DNA from: CAYVXE01 sp964455375
GTDB lineage: Bacteria; Zhuqueibacterota; Zhuqueibacteria; Oceanimicrobiales; Oceanimicrobiaceae
Direction of reading: 5' to 3'
DNA length: 64,000 nucleotides
NCBI GenBank assembly: GCA_964455375.1
Contig: CAYVXE010000010.1
Coordinates: forward strand, 4,904-68,903
This document shows positions 1-9,997 of the stretch, in pieces (positions within the stretch are counted from its first letter, which is position 1; every line of letters begins with the position of its first letter). The notes under the pieces were generated by a model. That model saw only the letters and a list, made by a program, of their open reading frames with translations, was not told the DNA's origin and searched no databases. Both the position numbers and the translations under genes were made by a program.

Positions 1-400
1 GAGATTCGATGTCGCCTAAGCGAAACTCCACATTACTGAACCCGAGTTTGTGGGCATTCTTGCGGGCATTTTCGATCATCGCTTCGGTCATATCAATGCC
101 GAGGACTTTCCCGCTCTCGCCGGTTTCGGCTCGGGCCACAAAACAGTCATTCCCTGCTCCCGAACCCAAATCGATAACGGTGTCTCCTTTTTTGATTTTC
201 GCAAACTGCGTCGGCAGGCCGCAACCAAGATTTAGGTCTGCATCCGGGTTGTAGCCGTTTAACTGGGAATAGTCTTCCGAAAATTGACTGTAATCCGGTG
301 CGCTACTGCTTTCGGTGCCGCAGCACGAGTTCTGACTTTGTCCGGCAATCTCGGTATATTTTTCTTTGACAATTTTTTTTAAATGTTTATTCGACTGCAT
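1..400 (-). CDS. arsM: Arsenite methyltransferase ArsM, 3' part cut off by window edge
   Basis: SAM-dependent methyltransferase that methylates trivalent arsenic in the cytoplasm. About 133 N-terminal residues are visible. They show an N-terminal SCCG cysteine pair (about residue 25), the NLGCG block (about 58-62) and SAM-binding motif I VIDLGSGAGND (about 73-83), an arrangement typical of bacterial ArsM. Two ATGs are adjacent (403 and 400); GGAG at 406-409 lies 5 nt from the ATG at 400 but only 2 nt from the one at 403, so 400 is preferred. The gene follows arsR by about 30 nt on the same strand, so the two are probably one arsenic-responsive operon. The C-terminal part lies outside the window. 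Confidence 0.88.
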   Translation of the reverse strand, partial: MQSNKHLKKIVKEKYTEIAGQSQNSCCGTESSSAPDYSQFSEDYSQLNGYNPDADLNLGCGLPTQFAKIKKGDTVIDLGSGAGNDCFVARAETGESGKVLGIDMTEAMIENARKNAHKLGFSNVEFRLGDIES

Positions 401-429
401 CATTTCTCCTTTCATGTTTATGGTAAAAT

Positions 430-756
430 TCAGCAGCGCGGTTTGCATGAAACTTGCTCAAACAGGTGATTCAAGAGGTCGACAGCTTTCTGCCACACCT
501 CTTCATCGATGCAATAACATACCTTCGGCCCGTCAATTTCTCCGGTGATGATGCCAATGCGCTTGAGTTCTTTAAGATGTTGTGAGATCGTTGATTGTGA
601 CAGAGGTAACACATCTACCAGGTCGCCACAAATACAGGCCTTTTTTGTAATGAGTTGCTGGATGATTGCAACTCTGGCCGGATGCGCAAATGCCTTCGCA
701 AACGCGGCAATTTGATTTTGTTCAGCGTTAAATTGGTGTGATTTTGTTATTCCCAT
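430..756 (-). CDS. arsR: ArsR-family metalloregulatory repressor
   Basis: A 108-residue winged-helix repressor of the ArsR/SmtB family. The recognition region runs from about residue 40 to 70 (PLSQSTISQHLKELKRIGII). A CxC pair (C41, C43) lies in the position used by ArsR proteins for As(III)/Sb(III) binding. Further cysteines at 80/82 and 104/108 could add or replace ligands. The gene is directly upstream of arsM on the same strand, and an inverted repeat lies just upstream of its start (777-796). Arsenic is the likely inducer because of the neighbour; the exact metal cannot be fixed from the sequence alone. Confidence 0.88.
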   Translation of the reverse strand: MGITKSHQFNAEQNQIAAFAKAFAHPARVAIIQQLITKKACICGDLVDVLPLSQSTISQHLKELKRIGIITGEIDGPKVCYCIDEEVWQKAVDLLNHLFEQVSCKPRC

Positions 757-776
757 TGAACCTCTGTGGTTAATAT

Positions 777-796
777 TTATCGTAATAATACGATAA
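777..796 (-). promoter_or_regulatory. Candidate ArsR operator
   Basis: A perfect inverted repeat, TTATCGTA-ATAA-TACGATAA (8-bp arms, 4-nt spacer), begins 21 nt upstream of the arsR start codon. Size, symmetry and AT-rich core fit ArsR/SmtB operators. Autoregulation of arsR-arsM from this site is inferred. Confidence 0.6.
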
Positions 797-877
797 TAAT
801 TTCAAAAGTGCAAATTTATTTTTGATTATTTCTAAACTTATTTGAGAGTGAAGTAAATAATGAAAGTGAGAGATGCC

Positions 878-2656
878 TTAGCGAATTAGCAGGATTTTTA
901 TTGTTTTCTCTGATTCCTGAGTTTGCAATTTCACCAGATAGGTTCCACTTGCAGATTCAATTCCATTTTGATTCTTGCCATCCCATTCCAACTGGTGCTT
1001 TCCAGTGGATAAGTTAATAAAGTGGAAAGCACGAATTTCTTTCCCCAAAACATTAAAAATGCGTATATCCACTTCAGCAGGTTTTTCCATTGTAAAAGAA
1101 AGCGTTGTTGAGGGATTAAACGGATTGGGAAAATTTTGATGCAGAGTAAATACAGAAACGGCTGTGGTGGATTTAGCCCGGATTTCCGTTATTGTACTGC
1201 CTTCTTCGATGGTTATGATGCGGTCAGGAGTTACGTTTGTAAAAATGTCCCTGGAATTTCCGGGCCATTGAATAATCAGGCTATCGATGAGAGCGTTTCG
1301 TCCCAGTCCAAAGTGGAGCGTAAGCATGTTTTGTGAATATGTTCCTGAGCCTGACGTGACTATACGGATTTGCTTGGAACTACCTGAAATAACTTTTACC
1401 TGGGCTCCGATACCAAATCTATTTTGGCTGATACCCTTCAGGTTGATTTCCAGCCAATGATTTTGAGCGACTGAATCCGGTGGTGTGTTTTTAAACAGAT
1501 AAGCGTGACTGAACTCGTCCGCAGCGACAAAATCGAGAAATCCGTCATTGTCGTAATCAGCAGATGCTGCGCCGTTAAACCTGGAAGACGCCAAAAGCGG
1601 AAATTGCACTTGATTGGAAATATCCGTAAACGTCCCCCTTCCGTTATTTTGATAAAGGCTGAAAATAGAGTTCAAACCACACGCGAAGATATCGAGGTCG
1701 CCATCATTGTCATAATCCCCTGCAGTGACCGCCAGGTAAATTCCTGCATTATCAAGTCTTGCAGAATCGGAAATTTCAGAGAAGACACCCTGCTTATTTT
1801 GATAAAGAAGGAATGAATGGTTGTTATCACTATTGACAACCAGAATATCGAAATCCAGATCGTTATCAAAATCAAAAGTAATGCTGCCCCAACTTGCACC
1901 GAAATAATCCAGGCCCGTTTCTGCACTGACGTTTGAAAAACTACCGCCGCCGTCGTTGCGGTAGAGAAGGTTGGTCCAGTTTTCACCATTAAGGTTGCGG
2001 CAGTTCGCTACAAATAAGTCGAGATGGTTGTCTTGGTTATAATCCAGCCAGGTAATTCCGTAAGCGGCCCAATCGTTTGCCATGCCGAGTTTGGGTGCGA
2101 CGTCGGTGAATTGCAGGTTGCCGTTGTTTCGAAATAGATTGTTGGCAACATCATCCTGCAACAGATAGTAGTCGAGGTCTCCATCTTCATCGAAATCCGC
2201 CCAGGCACCACCTTGAGCAAAATTTAAATCGGCCATTCCGGCAGTTTGAGCAATGTCGGTAAATGTCTCATCCCGGTTATTCAAATAAAGTTTGTTTGCT
2301 ATTTGCCGGTCATTTGAAAGGTAGAGGTCAAGGTAACCGTCGTTGTTAATGTCGCCCCAGGTTGCCGCTTTAGTTTTTAATGTGTCTGCCACTCCTGCGG
2401 AAGTAGCTATATCGGTAAAGGTGCCATCGCCATTATTCTTAAATAGACCATTTGTGGTTAAGGCACTAATATATAAATCCTGAAGTCCATCGTTGTTGAA
2501 GTCTCCCCAGGCAGGACCTGAATCCCTGTTAAGTTTGAAATTCAAACTGTCAAGGTTGGTTGTTACATCTACGAACGTAAAATCCTGTGCAACTAGCGAT
2601 ATAATGTCGATAAATACAATAAATAGAATGAAGCAGAAAGAGAGGATTCTTTTCAT
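878..2656 (-). CDS. Secreted FG-GAP/VCBS repeat protein with ASPIC/UnbV and FlgD-like C-terminal domains
   Basis: A 592-residue exported protein. It has an N-terminal signal peptide (hydrophobic to about residue 23, then QDFTF). At least seven calcium-loop repeats follow, such as GDFNNDGLQDLYIS, GDINNDGYLDLYLS and GDYDNDGDLDIFACG, forming an FG-GAP/VCBS beta-propeller to about residue 390. An ASPIC/UnbV-type domain (about 400-470, GIGAQVKV and LHFGLG) comes next. The last 85 or so residues carry QNFPNPFNPSTTLSF and a FlgD-like Ig fold ending KTIKILLIR. C-terminal domains of this kind act as sorting or anchoring signals in FCB-group bacteria. A role in surface binding or adhesion is inferred; no catalytic motif is seen. 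Confidence 0.85.
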   Translation of the reverse strand: MKRILSFCFILFIVFIDIISLVAQDFTFVDVTTNLDSLNFKLNRDSGPAWGDFNNDGLQDLYISALTTNGLFKNNGDGTFTDIATSAGVADTLKTKAATWGDINNDGYLDLYLSNDRQIANKLYLNNRDETFTDIAQTAGMADLNFAQGGAWADFDEDGDLDYYLLQDDVANNLFRNNGNLQFTDVAPKLGMANDWAAYGITWLDYNQDNHLDLFVANCRNLNGENWTNLLYRNDGGGSFSNVSAETGLDYFGASWGSITFDFDNDLDFDILVVNSDNNHSFLLYQNKQGVFSEISDSARLDNAGIYLAVTAGDYDNDGDLDIFACGLNSIFSLYQNNGRGTFTDISNQVQFPLLASSRFNGAASADYDNDGFLDFVAADEFSHAYLFKNTPPDSVAQNHWLEINLKGISQNRFGIGAQVKVISGSSKQIRIVTSGSGTYSQNMLTLHFGLGRNALIDSLIIQWPGNSRDIFTNVTPDRIITIEEGSTITEIRAKSTTAVSVFTLHQNFPNPFNPSTTLSFTMEKPAEVDIRIFNVLGKEIRAFHFINLSTGKHQLEWDGKNQNGIESASGTYLVKLQTQESEKTIKILLIR

Positions 2657-2775
2657 AATAAAAACCTGTATTGTGATTTATCTGAAAAATTTTATGACCG
2701 GGTCAGAGGTTCTTGGGATAGTTGAAGAACAATTATTTACTTCCGGAAATTCCCACTAAATGTGAAAGAGAATTC

Positions 2776-5700
2776 TCAAATTGCCTGTTCCAATCCGATG
2801 ATCCACCGAAACCGCAAGGCTTTTTCATCTGCCAGGGGTTTGTTGATCCAGATGGGGAAATCCAGCCTCAGGGTTACATGCCTGGATCGGGTTAAAAGCG
2901 TCAGCCAATTGTCCGGAAGGAATTTTTGGAATCGCAGTCCGAGGCCTGCGTCTGCGAAAAACTCATTACGGGAATCAATGAATTCCATTTTGGCAATATC
3001 CGCAAAGAGCACCACACCGGTGGTCCCGAAAACAGAACCAGGGGCTTTTGCATGGAAGGTGACTGTTTTGCGAACTTCGATGTTTAGTGCGAGTATCTGG
3101 TCTCCTGCAATCGGTTGGTTGTAATAACCGCGAACATTACCGCCACCGGGTAAATGATAGTGCAATTCCTCAGGCAAACTGCCGTTGCTGCGCAGATAAA
3201 AACGATTGAATTGTTGTCTTGGATTCGCACCGTCTAAAAAGATAAGTTCCTGAACAGGTGTGTCCTGAGAATTGTCAATAATTTTTTTCGCAAATAAACG
3301 GAGAGAAATGCCTTCCTGCATTTTGGGTGTCCAAAATTTTATCTCACTTTGCAGGGCCGTGAAAGTAAAATCACTGCCCCAGTCTTCCTGAACGGTGTCA
3401 AATCCAAAGGATAAATTGGTGAACCATTTCTGACCGCTGGGATTTAAAGCGTAGCGCAGGTACAATTTGTTTACAGTGCCATCCTGCCAGAGTGGCAGAC
3501 TCACATCCTGTTTTTGGTCGAAGTCTTTTGTCACATAATCGTGGCTACGCTTCCCCACAAGTTCAGTATGATTAAATCCCATCAGAAAACGATGAAAGGG
3601 TGGTATCGTCAAGTATTTGCTTCGCAGTAAATTCAAATGGGCATCCACTTCGAGACGACCTTCTACTTTCCGTGCCATAACCGTTCCATTACTACGCGGC
3701 CCGAGGCTTTTTATATGACTGCTATAAAGAATCCGACCGTCCAGTACCCGGGAGTCAGTGCCGTACCATGCGGCAACATCCAGGTTCTTTGCAAATGCCT
3801 GCATGCCCCGGAACCGCAGACCGATTTTCGCTTTATCGACATTGTTGTACCACGCACTTGGCCGCCAGGTGATAAGATAGGCATTTCTCGGCTGATAGGT
3901 TAAGTTCGGATAGTCGTAATGAAATTGGAAGTGCGGTTTTTCATTATTGAATAAAGAATTGTCGAGAATCGCATCATGGGGATCAAGTTGAATGCTTGCC
4001 GGTTTATCTTCTGTTCCAAAAGAAACCTTGCCGATCTCTTCCTGACCTTGCCAACGTCTGGTTATTTTGTTGCCGGAAATGGTGGTTAAGGTGACGTCAA
4101 CCGGCATTTTGCCAGTTCCCTTTCTAATAAGGTGGACGTCTGTTTTCCAGGAGTTGTTCGAATGCGTTTTGGAGACCTTGCCAAGCGCATAATCGACGGC
4201 GGGTGTTTCATGCAGCCACTGCTTAAAAAACCAGGTAAGGTCTTCACCACTCACGTCTTCGCACACTTGTTTGAAACGTGCCTCATTGACATGTTTAAAT
4301 TTCCAGCGCCTGAAATATTCATGACAGATTTCTGCAAAGGTGGAGTCGCCAACAACATAGCGTAACATATCGTAAAAAAAGGCGCCTTTTGTGTAAGCAT
4401 TTCTCCGGTAGCTGAACGGTTCATGAAATGTGTCGGCGGTTTTCGATATGGGTTCGTTTATTCCGGAGTTGATGTACGACAGAGCAAGGAACCGGTCTTG
4501 CATACGCCGGGTCAGTGCCGGTCGGTGTTTTTGCAGCCAGTTCGCCTGTTTGAGAAATTTTTGCCGGTCATAGCCCCATTTCCCGTAACGGGTTTCCATA
4601 TACCAGCGTGTTTGAAACGAGGTGAAGCCCTCATCGAGCCAGGCTTCTTTCCATTCGTTGTCAGCGAGAATTCCATAGAAATAAATATGGCCGACTTCAT
4701 GCAAAATTAAGCTTTCGCTTTCTGAGCTATCCATGACCAGCATGGGATATTCCATACCGCCGCCAAGAAGGCCGTGCGTTACAGATAGTTGCGGATATGG
4801 ATAGTGGCCGAATTTGGTAGATAGCCAGCTTAAGGCGCGTTGCGCTCGTCTGACAACATGTTTACTCCAGCGGCTTTTCATGTAGGAACGGTAGAGGACA
4901 TGAATGGGAATCCCGTTCCACTCGCCGCGTTCATATAAGAAATCCGAGCCAGTCAACCAGGCAAAATCATGAACGTTTTCAGCATGAAATGTGACGGTTC
5001 GCATTTTTCCGCTTGCAGCCGTGCGTTGAACAGAAGTTCTGATTTTTTGGAAAGCAGCTCTCCACTGCGTTTCTGTTAAAGATGTGTCGACGTTAACCAT
5101 GTTCCAACCCGGGTCGCCTCCGGTTACAATGCCCGTAGCCGCCACAACGTATTCAGACGGGACATGCATGGTGACATCGAAGGTACCGAATTCACCGTAG
5201 AATTCACCAAGATAATGAAATGGCTGTGCGTTCCATCCGGTGTCATCGTACACACAGACTTTAGGGTACCATTGGGCAAAATCGTATTGAAATCCACGGT
5301 AACCGGCGCGTCCACTGAATTTGCGGACTTTCAGATAAAATGATAATTTAATGGTCAATTCACCGTCTGGAGGCAAAGGTTGTGGCAGGGTCGCTTTCAG
5401 AATCGTATCGTTCACGTGAAACGCCGTCAGTTTTCCCCCCTTTTCGTTCGCATTCAGAATTTTAAAAGATTCGATGTCAAGATATCCGGCATCTTTAACG
5501 TGTGGAAGAATGTCCTGTTTAAATTTCTTCGCTTCCTGTTCCCGAATGGAATTTTTGTTGCGGTAAGCATTTGGGTAAAGATGAAGATAAATCGTTTCAA
5601 GTGTATCCGGAGAGTTGTTTTTGTAGAGGATGGTTTCATCTCCGATGAGTGCATGTTGCAACGGCAGGAGGGTGACATCCATTTGATAATGCACAAATTG

Positions 5701-5781
5701 CTGCCAGTAGGTCTGTTGGGCCTGCAACGTTGGAAGGTCAAACATGAACAACAGCAAAACCATCAGCACACATTTTTTCAT
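2776..5781 (-). CDS. M1-family zinc metallopeptidase with C-terminal outer-membrane-like barrel
   Basis: A 1001-residue exported protein with a signal peptide ending near LQAQ (residue 22). Residues of about 30-540 form an M1 aminopeptidase module. The exopeptidase-type motif is GGGMEYP (340-346) and the zinc site is HEVGH (361-365) with the third ligand E384 in WLDEG, at the spacing expected for gluzincins. From about residue 590 to the end the sequence turns into alternating polar/hydrophobic beta strands with many aromatic residues (for example YLITWRPSAWYNN, LRFRGMQAFAKN), resembling an outer-membrane beta-barrel. The barrel would place the peptidase at the outer membrane. Peptidase assignment is firm; the barrel is inferred from pattern. 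Confidence 0.85.
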   Translation of the reverse strand: MKKCVLMVLLLFMFDLPTLQAQQTYWQQFVHYQMDVTLLPLQHALIGDETILYKNNSPDTLETIYLHLYPNAYRNKNSIREQEAKKFKQDILPHVKDAGYLDIESFKILNANEKGGKLTAFHVNDTILKATLPQPLPPDGELTIKLSFYLKVRKFSGRAGYRGFQYDFAQWYPKVCVYDDTGWNAQPFHYLGEFYGEFGTFDVTMHVPSEYVVAATGIVTGGDPGWNMVNVDTSLTETQWRAAFQKIRTSVQRTAASGKMRTVTFHAENVHDFAWLTGSDFLYERGEWNGIPIHVLYRSYMKSRWSKHVVRRAQRALSWLSTKFGHYPYPQLSVTHGLLGGGMEYPMLVMDSSESESLILHEVGHIYFYGILADNEWKEAWLDEGFTSFQTRWYMETRYGKWGYDRQKFLKQANWLQKHRPALTRRMQDRFLALSYINSGINEPISKTADTFHEPFSYRRNAYTKGAFFYDMLRYVVGDSTFAEICHEYFRRWKFKHVNEARFKQVCEDVSGEDLTWFFKQWLHETPAVDYALGKVSKTHSNNSWKTDVHLIRKGTGKMPVDVTLTTISGNKITRRWQGQEEIGKVSFGTEDKPASIQLDPHDAILDNSLFNNEKPHFQFHYDYPNLTYQPRNAYLITWRPSAWYNNVDKAKIGLRFRGMQAFAKNLDVAAWYGTDSRVLDGRILYSSHIKSLGPRSNGTVMARKVEGRLEVDAHLNLLRSKYLTIPPFHRFLMGFNHTELVGKRSHDYVTKDFDQKQDVSLPLWQDGTVNKLYLRYALNPSGQKWFTNLSFGFDTVQEDWGSDFTFTALQSEIKFWTPKMQEGISLRLFAKKIIDNSQDTPVQELIFLDGANPRQQFNRFYLRSNGSLPEELHYHLPGGGNVRGYYNQPIAGDQILALNIEVRKTVTFHAKAPGSVFGTTGVVLFADIAKMEFIDSRNEFFADAGLGLRFQKFLPDNWLTLLTRSRHVTLRLDFPIWINKPLADEKALRFRWIIGLEQAI

Positions 5782-5982
5782 GATTTCTCCGGAATGTAGA
5801 AAAAGGGATGATTTCGATAATATAAAAATTTACAAAATGTCAGACGGAGATGCAAGGAGAAAGCATCGCTGGGATAAGCGACGTTTTATTTTGAATATTG
5901 GGATGGCTTCTTGACCCGAAGGCACAAGGGACGGAAGGATTATTGAGAATCTAATTGACAGCAAACGAATGTATAAAATAGC

Positions 5983-7056
5983 CTAAATACTCTCACTTTG
6001 GATATGAAGCCAAATAGTCATGTTTTCAAGTTCCCGGGAAAGTTGTTGCATTTCCTTCCTAAGCCCATCAAACTGAAGTTCCAAATCGTTTTCAAGATGT
6101 TCAAGATTGATATTCAGGTCTTCGAGACCTTCGAGTTTCAACTCAAGATCGTGGAGAGGTATATTGATGTCGATGTTCTTACGAACGTAACGATTTATTT
6201 TTCGGTTGAGTTCTTCGATGCGTTCCTTGTTGAAGTGGGTTTTTAAATCATTCAGCTCCGATCGCCAATTTTTTGATCCGAAATGCCGTTCGCCGAGTTC
6301 CACTTTAACAGATTTTTCCCTGGTTTTATGAATGTAGCGTATGGTGATTTCATCGCCGGAATCATAATCTTCTAATGCATCGGTAAGATCTTCTGTGGCG
6401 CGTATTTTGTGGTCATCAATTTGAGTAATGATGTCTCCTGACTTAATGCCTGCTTTTTTTGCCGGGCTGTCTTTAATAACATCTAAAATGAGAACACCAT
6501 CTTTGCCGTTGGCATCAAAATAATCGGCTAAGTCATCATTGAGATCAGCCATTCGTATGCCCAGCCATGGGCGTTTCCCGAAGCTGAAATTAAAGCCATT
6601 CCGACTTTTATTATCTCGATTAGAATTGTAGCTATAGCTATGTTTTGGTTTTTCGTCAATCTTTATTTTTAATTTTTCCTTGTGATTGTCGCGAACAAGT
6701 TCAACGTTTATTTTTTTTCCGGGTTCGGTCTTTTTTATGGCTCGCGTTAGATCTTTTATGTTGCGGATTCGTTTACCGTCAAATTTCGTGATGACATCCT
6801 CAGCCTGCAGGCCGGCTTTGTCGGCCGGGCCATCATCTATAACGTCATTAATCATAACGCCGCTATGCTCGTCGATATCATAGTAATCCCGCAAATCGTC
6901 ATCCAGGTTCTGCACAAAGACGCCTATCCAACCCTCATTATGATGATTTGAGTTATGTGCTCTTGGGTTTTGTGGTCCGCATGCAAACAATGAAAAGTAA
7001 GTGAAAGGTAAAAAAAAGATCAAATTTAATCGTTTTAAAATGATTGATGATTTCAT
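5983..7056 (-). CDS. Double-PDZ lipoprotein with C-terminal coiled coil
   Basis: A 357-residue protein starting at the ATG at 7056. GGAG lies 6 nt upstream of it, whereas an in-frame ATG 12 nt earlier has no such site. A lipobox LFAC places the lipidated cysteine at residue 26. Two PDZ domains follow (about 43-134 and 164-255); each has the carboxylate-binding loop and the GPADKAGLQAEDVI / SPAKKAGIKSGDII signature of HtrA-type PDZ domains. Residues from about 267 on are charged and predicted helical (coiled coil). No serine-protease domain is attached. It probably acts as a periplasmic scaffold or substrate-binding partner; partner unknown. It is divergent from the TPR gene at 7356. Confidence 0.8.
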   Translation of the reverse strand: MKSSIILKRLNLIFFLPFTYFSLFACGPQNPRAHNSNHHNEGWIGVFVQNLDDDLRDYYDIDEHSGVMINDVIDDGPADKAGLQAEDVITKFDGKRIRNIKDLTRAIKKTEPGKKINVELVRDNHKEKLKIKIDEKPKHSYSYNSNRDNKSRNGFNFSFGKRPWLGIRMADLNDDLADYFDANGKDGVLILDVIKDSPAKKAGIKSGDIITQIDDHKIRATEDLTDALEDYDSGDEITIRYIHKTREKSVKVELGERHFGSKNWRSELNDLKTHFNKERIEELNRKINRYVRKNIDINIPLHDLELKLEGLEDLNINLEHLENDLELQFDGLRKEMQQLSRELENMTIWLHIQSESI

Positions 7057-7355
7057 TGATTGCTCCATTTTGTATGATAAAAAAGTTACATTCGAATTTA
7101 TTGGTTGATTATATGCAGGTTTTAATTAATTTGACGTAGACATGAACCTGATGGTTGCAAATAATTTTCATTTGTTCCAGGAATTTCATCAAAGTTCAGG
7201 AACAAGGATGTCCTGTTTTACGTAATAAGCATAAACCGATTACATTCAAAAGAAAACCGATTTATCTTACATTCGTTCATGACCTTCCTCTAATCTCGGA
7301 ATTTTTGCTTTTTGTAATGTGTTGATCTGAAGAACCAGTGCAGGGTCTCAAATAC

Positions 7356-9980
7356 ATGAAATTTTCGTTTATATTCATTTATCTTTATTCCATTTTACTC
7401 AGTGATCCTTTTGTTGTTTTAGCTACGGATAATGAAGCCTTAAATCGTGCGCGCCAACTTTACGAATCGGGAAAATATGAAGCGGCCATACAAAAGTTTA
7501 AGGACGTTATTAATCGTAAGAAGGATGCTGTTGAGGCCAATACCGGACTTGCTGAGGTTTATTTAGCTACCGGGGAATACGGACAAGCGCTTACTGTGTG
7601 CCAAAATGCGTTAGAACGAAACCCTGGAAATCCGGACTTAGAAAACCAGCTCGGTGAACTTTTTTTAAAACGAGGCCGTTACGCTGATGCGCGCGCACAG
7701 TTTGAAAAAATTGTGAAAAAATACCCCGATCATCTGCGGGCACGATTGAATTTGGGAATCATGCAGGATGACTGGGGGGAGAAAACCAAATCACGGCAAA
7801 CACTGCAATATTTTATCGCGTATTACCAAAACCATTTAAAATTAAGTGCTGTGGAACTTACCGCCATCGCACGTGCGTGTAGTTACCTGAACCGATTTCA
7901 GGATGCAAACACATTGTTTTTTGATGCCACGAAGCAGCTTTCGAAAAACGGGCAAACCTACGTGTTTTGGGGGGATCTTTTCCTGGAAAAGTACAACATA
8001 GCGGATGCTCAAAGAACATTTCAGGATGCATTGAAGATCAATCCTAATCTTGCCGAAGCCCACCTGGGGTTAGCAAAATGTTACCGGACGAAAAGTTTTG
8101 AGAAAGCGAGTTTTGCTGCTGAAAATGCGTTAAATATCAACCCGAATTTCGTGGCAGCATATAATTTTTTGTCTCAATTAAGCATCACGATGGGTGACTA
8201 TGACGGCGCTTTGGAAAAGCTCGATAAGGCTCTGGAAATTAATCCGAATTCTTTGACGACCCGTACGTTAAGAGCTGTTTGTTTTTATTCTCAAAAAAAA
8301 TATGACGACTACAAGGCTGAAGAAAAACGTGTTCTCCGTATCAATCCGAAGTATGCGGATTTATACTACCAGATAGCTGACATGCAGGCAAAGAAATATT
8401 TGTTTAAAGAGTCTGTTGATTTTTATCTGAAGGCGCTGGCATTAAATCCGGAGCATACGGCTGCGCTCGCCGGTTATGGCACCAGCCTGAGCCGGCTCGG
8501 CGAGGAAAAGGCGGCAAAAGATGAGCTGGAGAAAGCATTCTCATTGGATCCGTTCAACAAGTATGTGGGTAACTTGTTAACCCTGTTTGATGAATTTCCG
8601 AACTATAAAACCCACCGCACGGGGAATATGCTTATCCGGATTCATAAAAAAGATGATCCGGTTTTGGCGGATTATGCCGTCAAACTTGCGGAACGTTGTT
8701 TTTCTGAATTGGAACAGCGCTACAAATTCGATTTGAAGAAACCAATTGTTCTGGAAATATTCCCGGAACATGATGACTTTGCTGTCCGTTGTTTTGGTTT
8801 ACCCGGAGCCCAGGCATTTCTCGGCATTTGTTTCGGAAATGTTGTGGCCATGGACTCACCGCGCGCCCGCAATAAAGGTGATTTCAATTGGGGGGAAACT
8901 TTATGGCATGAACTGGTGCATGTCACGCATTTGCGCATGACGGCAAACCGGATTCCGCGCTGGCTGGCTGAAGGGATAGCCGTTTATGAAACTACCAGAG
9001 CGAATCCGTACTGGCGCATGAATTTGGATGTGCCGTTTATAATAGCATTTAATAATGACCGGACGTTACCGCTGAAAGAACTTGATTCCGGATTTAATCG
9101 GCCCACGAATCCGGGGCAGGTGACGTTATCTTATTTTCAGGCGTCAAAGGTGGTTGAATTTATTGAAACGACGTATGGTCATGCGAAACTGCTGGCCATG
9201 TTTCCGCTCTTTAAAGATGGACTGACGTCTGCCGAGGTAATCGCCAGGGTATTTCAACTCGATATTGATGCATTCGACAAGAAATTTCATGATTTTGTTA
9301 TTGCGAGCTACCATTTAAAAGATGTCGATATTAAATTCCGTGACCGCGAAATTCCGGACAAGCAGTCAGATGCGCAGGAAAAATATCTGTCAAAGGAGTT
9401 AGCTGGAAATGGAAATAATCCATTTCTAAACTACCGGTTTGGGATGTATTATAAAAAGAAGGGAGACTTTGAAAAAGCCATTCCTTATTTTGAAAAAACA
9501 AAAAGACTCTTTCCTCTATTTGTAGATAAACAGAACCCCTACAATGCGCTTGCTGAGATTTATGTTGAGCAGGGTCAGACGGAAGAAGCAATACAGGAAT
9601 TGGTTCAATTAACTGCTTTGAACGGGAAAAATGTAAACGTCTTAAACTTATTAGCTGATTTGAGCCTGAATGAAAAAAATTATCCCACGGCCATAGATGC
9701 TCTAAGAAAAGCGCTTTATGTGACGCCGTTCGAGTCCGCCATTCACGAAAAATTGGCCAAGGCTTACGTTGGCACCGCGCAGTTGCATGAAGCAATTCAT
9801 GAACTGCAAATAAATCTTTTGACGAATCCCACGGACATGGCTGGAGCTTATTGTGAACTGGCTGCTGTCTATTTGCAAGCAGGCAAAAAGGCAGATGCAA
9901 AGCAAACCGCCCTCAAGGCGTTGGAGATTGCGCCAAACTATGAACGGGCACAGGAAATTCTGCTTTCGGCTATAGAATAA
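7356..9980 (+). CDS. Exported TPR-repeat protein with embedded gluzincin (peptidase MA-like) domain
   Basis: First gene of a long co-directional locus. The ATG at 7356 is preferred to an in-frame GTG at 7338 because it begins a clean signal peptide (MKFSFIFIYLYSILL..., cleavage near VLAT). The 874-residue product has about ten TPR units in residues 25-400, then a peptidase domain with HELVH at 518-522 and a likely third ligand in WLAEG near 539. More TPR units fill residues 690-874. This TPR-peptidase-TPR layout matches Peptidase_MA_2-type proteins. It likely acts in the periplasm as a scaffold or protease linked to the downstream MoxR module. Confidence 0.82.
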   Translation: MKFSFIFIYLYSILLSDPFVVLATDNEALNRARQLYESGKYEAAIQKFKDVINRKKDAVEANTGLAEVYLATGEYGQALTVCQNALERNPGNPDLENQLGELFLKRGRYADARAQFEKIVKKYPDHLRARLNLGIMQDDWGEKTKSRQTLQYFIAYYQNHLKLSAVELTAIARACSYLNRFQDANTLFFDATKQLSKNGQTYVFWGDLFLEKYNIADAQRTFQDALKINPNLAEAHLGLAKCYRTKSFEKASFAAENALNINPNFVAAYNFLSQLSITMGDYDGALEKLDKALEINPNSLTTRTLRAVCFYSQKKYDDYKAEEKRVLRINPKYADLYYQIADMQAKKYLFKESVDFYLKALALNPEHTAALAGYGTSLSRLGEEKAAKDELEKAFSLDPFNKYVGNLLTLFDEFPNYKTHRTGNMLIRIHKKDDPVLADYAVKLAERCFSELEQRYKFDLKKPIVLEIFPEHDDFAVRCFGLPGAQAFLGICFGNVVAMDSPRARNKGDFNWGETLWHELVHVTHLRMTANRIPRWLAEGIAVYETTRANPYWRMNLDVPFIIAFNNDRTLPLKELDSGFNRPTNPGQVTLSYFQASKVVEFIETTYGHAKLLAMFPLFKDGLTSAEVIARVFQLDIDAFDKKFHDFVIASYHLKDVDIKFRDREIPDKQSDAQEKYLSKELAGNGNNPFLNYRFGMYYKKKGDFEKAIPYFEKTKRLFPLFVDKQNPYNALAEIYVEQGQTEEAIQELVQLTALNGKNVNVLNLLADLSLNEKNYPTAIDALRKALYVTPFESAIHEKLAKAYVGTAQLHEAIHELQINLLTNPTDMAGAYCELAAVYLQAGKKADAKQTALKALEIAPNYERAQEILLSAIE

Positions 9981-9997
9981 AAAACAGAGACGTAACC

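Noticed and set aside
9331..9900. 189-codon minus-strand frame
   Set aside because: Antisense to the TPR-peptidase, no ribosome site or family.
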